DNA of 64,000 nucleotides from Halorubrum ruber (GCF_018228765.1 NZ_CP073695.1:496001-560000); one strand, 5' to 3'; shown: positions 1 to 10,910, numbered from the stretch's first letter. The notes: generated by a model not told the origin, from the sequence alone. Made by a program: numbers and translations.

Positions 1-222
1 GACCGAGGGGTGTACGTGGCCGACGACGGACCGGGGCTTCCGGACGACGAGCAGGCGCGCGCGGAACTGACCGACTTCGGCGTCTCGCCGGAGGGGGGCA
101 CAGGCATCGGACTCGCCATCGTCGAGCGCGTCGCGGCCGCGCACGGCTGGACGCTCGAGATCGGCGAGTCGGCCGAGGGCGGGTTCCGCGCGACGCTGGC
201 CGGTGCGAAATCGACGAAATAA
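1..222 (+). CDS. Sensor histidine kinase, C-terminal end (partial)
   Basis: Only the last 73 codons are in the window; the reading frame is open from base 1. The residues form the end of a HATPase_c (GHKL) domain. VADDGPGLP is the N/G1-box region that holds ATP, GTGIGLAIVERVAAAHG is the G2 box and following helix, and the terminal strand GGFRATL closes the fold. Haloarchaeal kinases of this type are usually PAS- or GAF-containing soluble or membrane sensors, but the input domains lie upstream of the window, so the signal cannot be named. No receiver domain follows the ATPase, so the kinase ends here. The family call is secure; the specific role is unknown. Confidence 0.9.
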   Translation, partial: DRGVYVADDGPGLPDDEQARAELTDFGVSPEGGTGIGLAIVERVAAAHGWTLEIGESAEGGFRATLAGAKSTK

Positions 223-252
223 AGGGGGGGCCGAGCCAACGCCAGTCCGCGT

Positions 253-336
253 GCGAGGGTAGCCAAGCCCGGAAACGGCGGCGGATTCAAGCTCCGCTCC
301 TGTAGAGGTCCGTGGGTTCAAATCCCTCCCCTCGCA
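253..336 (+). tRNA. tRNA-Leu (anticodon CAA)
   Basis: An 84-nt class II tRNA. The acceptor strands GCGAGGG and CCCTCGC pair fully and are followed by discriminator A336. The anticodon stem GCGGA/TCCGC encloses loop TTCAAGC, so the anticodon is CAA, which reads UUG. The long variable arm TCCTGTAGAGGTCC identifies it as leucine, and the T arm is GTGGGTTCAAATCCC. CCA is not encoded. Its 3' end is repeated several times downstream (see 337-860), so it looks like a repeated integration target. Confidence 0.95.
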
Positions 337-860
337 TGAGCGCGTCCACAACGCGCGAATGCATCAGGGGAGAGGATTTGAATCAGGGAGCGCCTCTGGC
401 GCGACCGTGGTTCAAATCCCTCCCCTCGCATCGCCGGGGTCCACCCCCCGTGATGCGGAAGACGCTCTCGGAGCGCTCTTCCCTCGCAAAACTTCACTCG
501 ACTCACGCAGAGCCCCCGGTATCGCCAAGCCCGGAAACGGCGGCGGATTCAAGCTCCGCTCCTGTAGAGGTCTCGTGAGCGAGCGACGCGAGCGAACGAG
601 AGCACGCGAGTCGCAGCCGGCGAGCGAAGCGAGCCGGACCGTCTCGCGGTGGTCCGTGGGTTCAAATCCCTCTCCTCGCATGAACGCGCCCACAGCGCGC
701 GAATACATCAGGGGGGAGGATTTGAATCAGGGAGCGCCTCTGGCGCGACCGTGGTTCAAATCCCTCCCCTCGCATCGCCGGGGTCCACCCCCCGTGATGC
801 GGAAGACGCTCTCGGAGCGCTCTTCCCTCGCAAAAATTCCTCAGTCGACTCTCGTAGCCG
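337..860 (+). repeat. Tandem array of tRNA-Leu 3'-end remnants
   Basis: This stretch holds no gene. The 21-bp T-arm/acceptor end of tRNA-Leu (316-336) recurs at 410-430 and 754-774 exactly, and at 660-680 with one change. A flank of about 170 bp starting just after the tRNA (337-510) is repeated at 681-853 with few differences, so the region is an imperfect tandem duplication of tRNA plus flank, about 344 bp in period. Before each extra copy lies an inverted partial copy (GAGGATTTGAATC at about 373 and 717), giving a quasi-palindrome centred on GCGCCTCTGGCGC. tRNA 3' ends are the usual attB of archaeal tyrosine integrases, so these are best read as leftover att sites. No integrase gene is seen. 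Confidence 0.75.
524..680 (+). pseudogene. tRNA-Leu pseudogene split by an ~80-nt insert in the variable arm
   Basis: Positions 524-572 copy the D arm, anticodon arm (again with loop TTCAAGC) and the start of the variable arm of the intact tRNA-Leu. About 80 nt of unrelated hairpin-rich sequence follow, then 651-680 resumes with GGTCCGTGGGTTCAAATCC and an acceptor end that has one change (CTCTCCTCGC). GGTC is present at both edges of the insert, like a short target duplication. The 5' acceptor strand is missing: the bases before 524 are CCCGGTATC, not GCGAGGGTA. It cannot fold as a functional tRNA. Confidence 0.7.
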
Positions 861-1099
861 CGGCGCTCTCATCGAACCCCGTCGCCGCGGCGCTTCGACC
901 GGCTCCCGCGACCGGGGCAAGGCCCGGACGCGGAGCCCGCCACATCGAATCGGTGTCGGTCTCGTCGGCCGTTGCCCCGGCGGCAGGCGTTAGTAAGCAG
1001 TCCATTCCGGGGCGCTCCTCAGCTCTGAAACCGGGACATAAGCTCGCGACACCCGTAAGACGGTCCATAACCATGTACCGCTACCGTCATGATGCGACG

Positions 1100-1927
1100 A
1101 TGAGTCACAATCCCGGGCCGGAGACCGAACCGACGACGAAGCTCCGTGTTCAATCGTTCATCGAACGCGCCACGCGGCTGTGGGAGGACCTCAGGTACAA
1201 ACAGCACCGGCTCCGGAGCGACACCTACCGAGTGGCGGTCGGCGAGGCGGAGGCGGACCTCTACGCGCTGTCGAAAAGCGAATACCTCGACTTCGCGCGG
1301 CTCCCGGAGCGGGGCATCCTCGAAGAGCTGCTCTCGGATCTGCGGCCCGACGACATCTTCTACGACCTCGGTGCGAACCTCGGGCTGTACGCCTGTCTCG
1401 CCGCTGACGTCCTCGACACGACGATCGTGGCGTTCGAACCCCATCCGAAGAACGCCGACCGGCTCGCACGGAACGCCGAACTGAACGGGTCGAAGGTCGC
1501 CGTTCATCGCGTCGCCCTGGCCGCCTCGTCGGGAAGCGCACAGATGAAGCTCTCGCCCGGGTTCGGACCCGATAACCTCGGGTCCGCCGGGCACACGCTC
1601 CTCACGGAGTACTACGAGGAGGAGTCCGAATCGGTCCCGGTCACGAAGCTGCGAGGCGACGAGTTCGTCGCCGAGGAGCGCGCACCGCCGCCGACCGCGT
1701 TGAAGATAGACGTCGAAGGAACGGAGATGGACGTCCTACAGGGCCTCGACTCGACCCTGTCGCGCCCCGAGTGTCGGCTCGTCTACTGCGAGGTCCACGA
1801 GGACCGGCTCGACTCTCAGGGGTACTCCGTCTCCGACGTGTCAGACTTTCTCGCATCCCGCGGCTTCTCCGTCGAGAGGCGTTCGATCGACGGCTATCAG
1901 TCGTTCATCCGCGCGGAAAAGGTCTGA
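1100..1927 (+). CDS. FkbM family SAM-dependent methyltransferase
   Basis: A 275-residue class I methyltransferase. The SAM-binding motif I DLGANLGLY is at residues 89-97, the acidic ribose-binding FEPHP at 112-116, and the FkbM hallmark KIDVEGTEM at 202-210, followed by a family-typical C-terminus. FkbM enzymes O-methylate sugars or small molecules, so a role in surface glycan or lipid modification is plausible, but nothing nearby names the substrate. The frame is open far upstream through the tRNA remnants, which is an artefact of high G+C. I chose the ATG at 1100; another in-frame ATG lies at 1073. It sits directly downstream of the tRNA-Leu array, so it may be carried-in cargo. Confidence 0.85.
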   Translation: MSHNPGPETEPTTKLRVQSFIERATRLWEDLRYKQHRLRSDTYRVAVGEAEADLYALSKSEYLDFARLPERGILEELLSDLRPDDIFYDLGANLGLYACLAADVLDTTIVAFEPHPKNADRLARNAELNGSKVAVHRVALAASSGSAQMKLSPGFGPDNLGSAGHTLLTEYYEEESESVPVTKLRGDEFVAEERAPPPTALKIDVEGTEMDVLQGLDSTLSRPECRLVYCEVHEDRLDSQGYSVSDVSDFLASRGFSVERRSIDGYQSFIRAEKV

Positions 1928-2087
1928 GCGCGAGTCGTCGTTCCTCTGGGTACTGTTTCTCCCGGCCCAGACTCGAATCGGTGAGCGCCGTCGCTCCTAC
2001 GGACCGGCCGCTCGCCGCCGCGCCACCGCCCCGCCGCCGCGCAGCCGAGCGGTATGGCTTTTTATTCTCTCCCCCGAATCGGGCGTT

Positions 2088-3413
2088 ATGACCGAACGGA
2101 CGCGTCGCGACCTGCTCCGCGTCGCCGGCGGCGTCGGCGTCACGGGACTCGCTGGCTGTAGCTCGCTCGGCGGCGACTCGTCGGGCGACGGTGACTCGCC
2201 CGCCGCCACCGCCGGATCGGGGTTCGACGAGGTCGACCTGCCGCTGGACCTCGACGCCCGACCGCAGTCGTCGGACGGACTCGCGTCGCAGTTCCGGCAG
2301 GGGCTCCGGAACCACGGCCACATCGACGCGACGATACCCGAGACCGTCGAGGTGCGGTGGTCGGTGCCGGCGAACCGCGGCGAGCACTCCGCCTCGAAGG
2401 GCAGTCCGATGCCGACGCCGGCGGGCGACATGCTCGTCGCGGACGACACGGGCCGGATCCAGTCGATCGCGGTCGACGGGACGACGAACTGGGAGACGGA
2501 CCTCTCCGACGCCAAGTGGGGGAGCCACGGCACCCCCGCGATCGCCGACGGCTTGGCGTACGTCGGCACCTACGATGGCGTCGTCTCCGCGGTCTCGGTC
2601 GCGAGCGGCGAGATCGAGTGGCAGACCGATATCGGTGACGCGGCCGCCGCCAGCCCGACGTACCACGACGGAACGCTGTACGTCGCCGTCGAGTTCTCGC
2701 CGCCGAGCGGCGCCGTCGTCGCGCTGGACGCCGAGAGCGGCGACGAGGTGTGGCGCGACGGCCGGCCGACCGACCACCCGCACTCGACCGTCGCGGTCGA
2801 CCTCGACCGCGACCGCTTCCTGTTCGGCGCCAACGACGGCCGCGTCTACGCGTGGTCTTTCGTCGACCGCGAGCGCGCGTGGACGTTCGACACCGGCGGC
2901 GACGTCAAGGCGCCGATCGCGATCAGCCGCGGGATCGCGGTGGTCCCGTCGTGGGCCGGCACCGTCACCGCCGTCGACGTCACCGACGGCTCCGGGCTCT
3001 GGGAGTTCCAGACGGACGACTCCGTGTCGCCGTCGGACGAGCCCGACCCGATCCGCACGGGCGGCGTCATGTGCGCGCCGGCGGTCCACGACGGAACGGT
3101 GTACGTCGGGAGCCACGACACGAACGTCTACGCGATCGACTTGGCGACCGGCGAGGAGCTGTGGTCGACCCCGACCGACGGGTGGATCACGGGGAACGTG
3201 ACCGTGACGAACGGCCACGTCCTCGTCGGCTCGTACGACGAGCACCTCTACGCGCTCGATCGCGGTGACGGCTCGGTGACCTGGGCGGTCGAGGGCAACG
3301 GCGAGGTGACCAGCGCGCCGTTCGTCACCGACGACGGTGTCTACTACACCGAGCGCGCCCCGGAGAACACCGACGAACCCGGCATGTGCTACCGGCTCGC
3401 CGCGCCGGAGTGA
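2088..3413 (+). CDS. Secreted PQQ-like beta-propeller lipoprotein
   Basis: 441 residues. The N-terminus is a Tat lipoprotein signal: the twin arginine is at residues 6-7 in RTRRDLLRVAGG and the lipobox LAGC places the anchored cysteine at residue 24. A Ser/Gly/Asp linker follows, then repeated strands of the PQQ_2/BamB type (GTPAIADGLAYVGTYDG, VYVGSHDTNVYAIDLATG, HVLVGSYDEHLYALDRGDG), about one blade per 40-45 residues. These propellers act outside the membrane as scaffolds; in archaea most have no known partner and no PQQ-enzyme residues are evident. A T-rich TATA-like stretch TTTTTATT lies about 25 nt upstream, consistent with a leaderless transcript starting at this ATG. Confidence 0.85.
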   Translation: MTERTRRDLLRVAGGVGVTGLAGCSSLGGDSSGDGDSPAATAGSGFDEVDLPLDLDARPQSSDGLASQFRQGLRNHGHIDATIPETVEVRWSVPANRGEHSASKGSPMPTPAGDMLVADDTGRIQSIAVDGTTNWETDLSDAKWGSHGTPAIADGLAYVGTYDGVVSAVSVASGEIEWQTDIGDAAAASPTYHDGTLYVAVEFSPPSGAVVALDAESGDEVWRDGRPTDHPHSTVAVDLDRDRFLFGANDGRVYAWSFVDRERAWTFDTGGDVKAPIAISRGIAVVPSWAGTVTAVDVTDGSGLWEFQTDDSVSPSDEPDPIRTGGVMCAPAVHDGTVYVGSHDTNVYAIDLATGEELWSTPTDGWITGNVTVTNGHVLVGSYDEHLYALDRGDGSVTWAVEGNGEVTSAPFVTDDGVYYTERAPENTDEPGMCYRLAAPE

Positions 3414-3524
3414 GCCGGCCGCCCCGCTGTCGGGCGGTCGGGCGGTGCGTCGGCAAATAGTCACGAACGTCCAGCGAAACGCGGGGTCCGAAACGGTTTT
3501 GCCGGCCCCTGCCGGACGGTCGAT

Positions 3525-5180
3525 ATGCCAGCAGATCCCGACACGGGGTACGACCCCTCGCTGGGTCGGAAGTTCGTGTTCGTCACGGGCGGTGTGATGT
3601 CCGGGCTGGGCAAGGGCATCACGGCCGCCAGCACCGGGCGCCTCCTCGCCAACGCGGGCTTCGACGTCACCGCCGTCAAGGTGGACCCCTACCTCAACGT
3701 CGACGCCGGGACGATGAACCCGTACGAGCACGGCGAGGTGTACGTGTTAAAAGACGGCGGCGAGGTCGACCTCGACCTCGGCAACTACGAGCGCTTCCTC
3801 GGCACCGACATGACGTTCGACCACAACGTCACCACGGGGAAGACCTACCAGCACGTCATCGAGCGCGAGCGCGCCGGCGACTACCTCGGCAAGACTGTCC
3901 AGATCATCCCGCACGTCACCGACGACATCAAGCGGCGCATCCGCGAGGCCGCCGAGGGCTCCGACGTCTGCCTCGTCGAGATCGGCGGGACCGTGGGGGA
4001 CATCGAGTCGATGCCGTTCCTCGAAGCGCTCCGCCAGTTCGCCCACGAGGAGGACGACGAGGACATCCTCTTCACCCACGTCACGCTCGTACCCTACTCG
4101 AAGAACGGCGAGCAGAAGACGAAGCCGACCCAGCACTCCGTGAAGGAGCTGCGCTCGATCGGGCTCCAGCCGGACATCCTCGTCGGGCGCTCCGAGGACC
4201 GGCTCGACCCGGAGACGAAAGAAAAGATCGCCTTATTCTGCGACGTGCCCACGGACGCCGTCTTCTCGAACCCCGACGTCGAGGACATCTACCACGTCCC
4301 GCTGATGGTCGAAGACGAGGGGTTAGACGAGTACGTGATGGAGCGGCTCGGCCTCGTCGACGAGGCGCTCCCGAAGGAAGAGCGCTCGACGGAGTGGCGC
4401 GACCTCGTCACCCGTGACCGCGACGAGGAGATCGACGTGGCGCTCGTCGGCAAGTACGCGCTCGAAGACGCCTACATGTCGATCCACGAGGCGCTGAAAC
4501 ACGCCGGCATCCAGACCGGCACCGAGGTGAACGTGCTGTGGGTCGACGCCGACGAGACGCAGGAGGAGCACGAACAGCGGCTCGCCGAGGCGGACGCCGT
4601 CGTCGTTCCCGGCGGGTTCGGCTCCCGCGGCACGGACGGGAAGATCGAGGCGATCCGCTACGCCCGCGAGAACGACGTGCCGTTCCTCGGGCTCTGTTTA
4701 GGCTTCCAGATGGCGGTCGTCGAACACGCGCGCAACGTCCTCGGGCTCGACGGGGCCCACTCCGCGGAGATCGACCCCGACACGCCCCACCCCGTCATCG
4801 ACCTCCTCCCCGACCAGTACGAGACGGAGGACATGGGCGGGACGATGCGGCTCGGCGCCCACGAGACGGACATCGAGCCCGACACCCTCGCGGCCGCGGT
4901 GTACGACGCCGACTCCTGTACCGAGCGCCACCGCCACCGCTACGAGGTGAACCCCGAGTACATCGACGCCTTAGAGGCCGACGGGCTCGTCTTCTCCGGG
5001 CGCGCCGACAACCGGATGGAGATCCTCGAACGTCCAGACCACCCGTTCTTCTTCGGGACGCAGGCGCACCCCGAGTTCCGGTCGCGCCCGGACCGCGCGA
5101 GCCCCCCGTTCGTCTCGCTCGTCGAGGCGGCGCTGGGATCGACGGACACAACCGAGCGGAACGCGGACGTGAGGCTATAG
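3525..5180 (+). CDS. pyrG: CTP synthase
   Basis: 551 residues, full length. It makes CTP from UTP, ATP and glutamine. The N-terminal synthetase domain opens with the P-loop-like [10 protein letters not shown] at residues 22-31. The C-terminal class I glutaminase (from about residue 300) has the nucleophile elbow FLGLCLGFQ with Cys391 and the His/Glu pair in [10 protein letters not shown]. It is the first gene of a tight run: guaAb starts on the base after its stop, so CTP and GMP synthesis are co-expressed. Start chosen at ATG 3525, just before the conserved FVFVTGG strand. Confidence 0.98.
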   Translation: MPADPDTGYDPSLGRKFVFVTGGVMSGLGKGITAASTGRLLANAGFDVTAVKVDPYLNVDAGTMNPYEHGEVYVLKDGGEVDLDLGNYERFLGTDMTFDHNVTTGKTYQHVIERERAGDYLGKTVQIIPHVTDDIKRRIREAAEGSDVCLVEIGGTVGDIESMPFLEALRQFAHEEDDEDILFTHVTLVPYSKNGEQKTKPTQHSVKELRSIGLQPDILVGRSEDRLDPETKEKIALFCDVPTDAVFSNPDVEDIYHVPLMVEDEGLDEYVMERLGLVDEALPKEERSTEWRDLVTRDRDEEIDVALVGKYALEDAYMSIHEALKHAGIQTGTEVNVLWVDADETQEEHEQRLAEADAVVVPGGFGSRGTDGKIEAIRYARENDVPFLGLCLGFQMAVVEHARNVLGLDGAHSAEIDPDTPHPVIDLLPDQYETEDMGGTMRLGAHETDIEPDTLAAAVYDADSCTERHRHRYEVNPEYIDALEADGLVFSGRADNRMEILERPDHPFFFGTQAHPEFRSRPDRASPPFVSLVEAALGSTDTTERNADVRL

Positions 5181-6098
5181 ATGGTCGAGACGGAGGAATT
5201 CATCGCGGAGGCGAAAGCGGAGATCCGGGAGGCGATCGGCGACGCGAACGCCGTGATCGCCCTGTCGGGCGGGGTCGACTCCTCGGTCGCGGCGACGCTC
5301 GCGTACGAGGCGGTCGGCGACCAGCTCACCCCCGTCTACGTCGACACGGGGCTGATGCGGAAGGGGGAGACCGACGAGATTCGAGACACCTTCTCGTTCA
5401 TGGAGTCGCTGCGGGTGATCGAGGCGCAGGACCGATTCTTCGACCGGCTCGAAGGCGTCACCGACCCCGAGGAGAAGCGCCACGTCATCGGCGAGGGGTT
5501 CATCGACGAGTTCGAGACGGTCGCGCGCGACGTCGACGCCGACTTCCTCGTCCAGGGGACGATCTACCCCGACCGCATCGAGTCGGAGGGGAACATCAAG
5601 TCGCACCACAACGTCGGCGGCCTCCCCGAAGTCGTCGACTTCGAGGGGATCGTCGAGCCCGTGCGCGACCTCTACAAGGACGAGGTGCGCGAGGTCGCCC
5701 GAGCGCTCGGGCTCGAGGAGATCATCTCCGAGCGCATGCCGTTCCCCGGCCCCGGGCTCGCCGTCCGGATCGTCGGCGAGGTGACGCCGGAGAAGGCCGC
5801 GGTCGCCCGCGAGGCGACTCACGTCGTCGAGGAGGAACTGGAGGAGTACGACCCGTGGCAGGCGTTCGCCGCGGTCCTCGGCAAGGCGACGGGCGTCAAG
5901 GGCGACAACCGCGTCCACGGCTGGGTGGTCGCGGTGCGCTCCGTCGAGAGCCGCGACGGGATGACCGCCCGCGCGCAGGAGCTCGACTGGGGCACGCTCC
6001 AGCGGATCCAGAGCCGGATCACCGGCGAGAACGAGAACGTGGCGCGGGTCGTCTACGACGTGACCCACAAACCGCCCGCGACGATCGAGTACGAGTGA
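5181..6098 (+). CDS. guaAb: GMP synthase (glutamine-hydrolysing), ATP-pyrophosphatase subunit B
   Basis: 305 residues. This is the archaeal split form of GMP synthase: this subunit adenylates XMP and accepts ammonia from a separate glutaminase subunit, which is not in this window. The ATP-PPase P-loop SGGVDSS lies at residues 29-35. Other GuaA signatures follow: [25 protein letters not shown], and the dimerisation domain ending [12 protein letters not shown]. It begins on the base after pyrG stops, and its stop codon overlaps the ATG of the next gene, so it is translationally coupled. Confidence 0.97.
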   Translation: MVETEEFIAEAKAEIREAIGDANAVIALSGGVDSSVAATLAYEAVGDQLTPVYVDTGLMRKGETDEIRDTFSFMESLRVIEAQDRFFDRLEGVTDPEEKRHVIGEGFIDEFETVARDVDADFLVQGTIYPDRIESEGNIKSHHNVGGLPEVVDFEGIVEPVRDLYKDEVREVARALGLEEIISERMPFPGPGLAVRIVGEVTPEKAAVAREATHVVEEELEEYDPWQAFAAVLGKATGVKGDNRVHGWVVAVRSVESRDGMTARAQELDWGTLQRIQSRITGENENVARVVYDVTHKPPATIEYE

Positions 6099-6481
6099 TG
6101 GCGGGAGCTCCCGTCCGCCCCGACGGCGGTCGCGCCGAGGGGGAAATCGCGATCGTCGCCGGCCCCGACGAGCACGGCCTCGGCGAGGAGCTGGCCGCGC
6201 TCGGCGTCGAGATCCGCCGGATCGAGGGGCTCGTCACGGCGGCGAAGCTGGAGGACGCCGGCGTCGCCGACGCTGACCTGTTCGTCCTCACCGACGTCGA
6301 GGAGGCCACCGGCATCCCGGTCGCGAAGGAACTGAACCCCGACGTCCAGATCGTCACGTACGCGGGCCGGTCGCTGCCGGAGTTCGTCGCGACCGTCGCC
6401 GACCTCGCGGTCGACCCCGACCTGCTCGACGCAGCGACGGTCGCCGAGGAGCTGCTGTCCGACGACGACGGCGAGCCGTGA
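6098..6481 (+). CDS. DUF7126-type conserved protein of the pyrG-guaA operon
   Basis: 127 residues, starting at the ATG that overlaps the guaAb stop. The core looks like a small Rossmann-type domain: EIAIVAGPDEHGLGEELAALG resembles a nucleotide-binding strand-loop-helix, and DADLFVLTDVEEATGIPVAKE resembles TrkA/NAD-domain edges. In haloarchaea this small protein regularly follows pyrG-guaAb and is sometimes labelled CTP synthetase, which I regard as annotation drift because it has no synthetase motifs. A regulatory or nucleotide-sensing role is inference only. The family name is from memory. Confidence 0.75.
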   Translation: MAGAPVRPDGGRAEGEIAIVAGPDEHGLGEELAALGVEIRRIEGLVTAAKLEDAGVADADLFVLTDVEEATGIPVAKELNPDVQIVTYAGRSLPEFVATVADLAVDPDLLDAATVAEELLSDDDGEP

Positions 6482-6813
6482 GCGGGGAGGACGACTCGAC
6501 GGCGGCCGAGGAGGGCGACGGGGACGCGGCCCGAGACGACGCGTCCGACGACGCCCCCGCGACCGTCCCGGTCACCCTCTACACCCGCGATGACTGCTCG
6601 CTCTGTGTCGTCGCCCGCGAGACGATCGAGTCGGTCGCCGCCGACCTCGACGGCGTGCGGGTCGACCTCGACGTGATCGACGTCGACACCGACCCCGAAC
6701 TGGCCGAGGAGTACGGCGAGCGCGTCCCGTACGTGCTGGTCGACGGCCACCCGGCGTTCAAGTACGAGGTCGACGAGCGAGAGTTGCGTCTGAAGCTGTT
6801 GGCGGCGACCTGA
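6478..6813 (+). CDS. Glutaredoxin-like thiol protein
   Basis: 111 residues, with a GTG start overlapping the previous stop. After an acidic, low-complexity N-terminus of about 28 residues comes a thioredoxin-fold domain: VTLYTRDDCSLC with the redox pair Cys40-Cys43, a long helix, the strand VDLDVIDVDTDPEL, and the cis-proline region ERVPYVLVDG. The short domain and CSLC pair fit the DUF836 glutaredoxin-like family. It probably serves as a thiol-disulfide reductant in the cytoplasm. The tail of the operon could couple redox state with nucleotide synthesis, but that is speculative. Confidence 0.85.
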   Translation: MSGEDDSTAAEEGDGDAARDDASDDAPATVPVTLYTRDDCSLCVVARETIESVAADLDGVRVDLDVIDVDTDPELAEEYGERVPYVLVDGHPAFKYEVDERELRLKLLAAT

Positions 6814-6825
6814 CGCGGTCGCCGT

Positions 6826-6903
6826 CCCGCCCGCCCGCGATTCGCCCGCACCCCGCCCGCCCGCGATTCGCCCGCACCCCGCCCGCCCGCGATTCGCCCG
6901 CGC
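6826..6903. repeat. Three tandem copies of a 26-bp GC-rich repeat
   Basis: The unit begins CCCGCCCGCCCGCGATTCG and recurs with a 26-bp period at 6826, 6852 and 6878; the copies are identical apart from one base at the end. It lies between the glutaredoxin gene and the amidohydrolase promoter. The units abut with no spacers, so it is not a CRISPR. It looks like replication slippage; a protein-binding role is possible but unsupported. Confidence 0.85.
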
Positions 6904-6977
6904 CCCGCCCACTATCTCCCGCGATCTCTCCTACCGCGACCCGACCCTTTAGGTTCGTGTCCCTCCCTCTGATTAGC

Positions 6978-8177
6978 ATGGCAAAAGGAGGCACACACCT
7001 GTTCACCGGCGGTCGAGTCGCGGACGCGGAGGGAACACGGCGGGCGGACGTGGCGGTCGTCGACGGCGAGATCGCCGCGGTCGGCGATCCGGAGACGGTC
7101 GCGGACGCGGTCGCCGACGTCCCGGACGAGGACCTCGAACCCGTCGACGCGAGTGACCGCGTCGTCGCGCCCGGGCTGATCGACGCGCACGTCCACGTCA
7201 TGATGGACGGGCGCCCGGACGTCTCGACCGCGGTGTCCGACAGCGACTACACCGCGAGCTACCGCGCCGCGAGCAACCTCGAAGCCGCCGTCTCGAACGG
7301 CGTCACGACCGTCCGCGACCTCGGGAGCCGCGGGACGCTCGCGCTCGACGCGGGCGAGGCGGTCGCCGCCGGCGAGATCGACGGCCCCCGGGTCCTCGCG
7401 TGCGGCCGCAACGTGATCATGACCGGCGGCCACGGCAACTGGTTCGGCCGCGAGGCGGACGGCCCCGCGGAGGTGCGGAAGGCGGCCCGCGAGCAGCTGA
7501 AGGCCGGCGCGGACGTGCTCAAGTGCATGGCCACCGGCGGCGTCCTCACCGAGGGCGCGGTGACGGGCGCCCCCGAGCTCACGCCCGAGGAGCTGGCCGC
7601 GTTCACCGACGCGGCCGCGCCGACCGACACCCCCACGGCAGCCCACGCCCACGGCGAGGTGGGGATTAAGAATGCGGTCGAGGCCGGCATCTCCAGCGTC
7701 GAGCACGGGACGTTCATGGACCGCGAGGCCGCCGAGATGATGGCCGAGCGCGGCACCTACTGGGTGCCGACCGCGAGCGCGCTCCGCGGTATCGTCGACA
7801 ACGGCGTCGAGGCCGGCATCCCCGAGGACGCCGTCGCGAAGGCCGAGGACGCCGCGGACCGCTTCGACGACGCGTGGGACCACGCGCTGGACGCCGGGGT
7901 TTCGATCGCGATGGGCACCGACGCGGGCACCCCGTTCAACTTCTTCGCGGACATTCCCCAAGAGATGGCGTACATGGTCGACTACGGGCTCTCCCCCGAG
8001 CGGGCGCTGGAGGCCGCCACCGTCAACGCCGCCGACCTGCTCGGGCTCGACGACGTCGGGCGGGTCGCGGAAGGGTACGTGGCGGATCTGGTCCTCCTTG
8101 ACGCCGACCCGACCGAGGACGTCGCGGCGTGGCAGGACCCCGAGGCGGTGTTCGCGCGCGGCGAGCGCGTGAAATAG
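6978..8177 (+). CDS. Amidohydrolase, imidazolonepropionase-like
   Basis: 399 residues. A metal-dependent TIM-barrel hydrolase with the small N-terminal beta-sandwich (VADVAVVDGEIAAVG-like strands). The metal motif DAHVH has His71 and His73, later ligands are in HAHGEVG and SVEHGT, and the catalytic Asp is in GTDAGTPF. The family includes prolidase-like and organophosphorus or N-acyl amino-acid hydrolases, so the substrate cannot be fixed. Start chosen at ATG 6978 because the box CCTTTAGG sits about 28 bp upstream, the spacing expected for a leaderless gene. No linked pathway gene is present. Confidence 0.88.
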   Translation: MAKGGTHLFTGGRVADAEGTRRADVAVVDGEIAAVGDPETVADAVADVPDEDLEPVDASDRVVAPGLIDAHVHVMMDGRPDVSTAVSDSDYTASYRAASNLEAAVSNGVTTVRDLGSRGTLALDAGEAVAAGEIDGPRVLACGRNVIMTGGHGNWFGREADGPAEVRKAAREQLKAGADVLKCMATGGVLTEGAVTGAPELTPEELAAFTDAAAPTDTPTAAHAHGEVGIKNAVEAGISSVEHGTFMDREAAEMMAERGTYWVPTASALRGIVDNGVEAGIPEDAVAKAEDAADRFDDAWDHALDAGVSIAMGTDAGTPFNFFADIPQEMAYMVDYGLSPERALEAATVNAADLLGLDDVGRVAEGYVADLVLLDADPTEDVAAWQDPEAVFARGERVK

Positions 8178-8287
8178 GCGAATTCAGTCTGGTGCGGCTC
8201 TTATAAACGGCCGAGCCGAGTTGCGGTCGGGCGTTTATAAATAAAACTCGATTCTGCGGTGAGCGCGGCGAAAATCTTAGCTGCTCG

Positions 8288-8583
8288 TTTATAACTGGTC
8301 GCCGGCGCGGTGAACACCTCCAAAGCCCCAGCCGCGAGGCGGGCGTACACTCGTTGCGCTCCTCGGTCGCTCACTGCGTTCGCTCCCTGTGGTGCTTACG
8401 TCGTCTACGCCCGCCTCGCGGCTGCCCCTTTGAGTCCTACCCCACCCCGCACCGCACAGCACGGCACCTCACGCCTCCCCAGCCTCGCGGCTCCCTTCGG
8501 TCGCCGCGTCCCTCGCGCGTGCGGTTCGCGCCGCGTCGCGGCGCTCACCGGCACGCGCCACCGCACCGCGCGTTCGTTTATAA
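8288..8583 (+). repeat. Structured intergenic repeat, copy A (candidate ncRNA)
   Basis: One of four related elements in the window. It runs from a TTTATAA box (8288) to a second one (8577). Arms 8329-8347 and 8406-8424 pair perfectly over 19 bp, and the sequence differs from the other copies with every change compensated. The loop carries the conserved block GCTCCTCGGTCGCTCACT, and CCCCTTTGAGTCC with GCCTCCCCAGCCTCG follow the right arm. A second hairpin CGCGGC/GCCGCG and a third GCGCGTGC/GCACGCGC come next. The first TATA box is about 26 bp before the conserved CCAAAGCCCCAGCCG. Two further TATA-like boxes lie upstream at about 8201 and 8233. Translations of this region are spurious. Confidence 0.8.
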
Positions 8584-8675
8584 GTAATCGTCGCCGTCGC
8601 GCGGATGTTTAAATGCCGTCTCGCCGTCGTCGACTGCGGGCTCGACCGCGAGGCGATCCGAACGGTCGCTTTTAA

Positions 8676-10880
<2,205 letters not shown>

Positions 10881-10910
10881 CGGCGGCGCGGCCGCTAGCG
10901 GGTTGAGTCG

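Noticed and set aside
524-680. An intron-containing functional second tRNA-Leu
   Set aside because: The 5' acceptor strand does not pair with the 3' end and no bulge-helix-bulge is evident, so it is a pseudogene.
359-1099. The long in-frame extension upstream of the FkbM methyltransferase
   Set aside because: It runs through tRNA remnants and encodes repetitive, domain-free sequence; the enzyme fold begins only after 1100.
6826-6903. Possible CRISPR array
   Set aside because: The 26-bp units abut with no spacers and there is no cas gene in the window.
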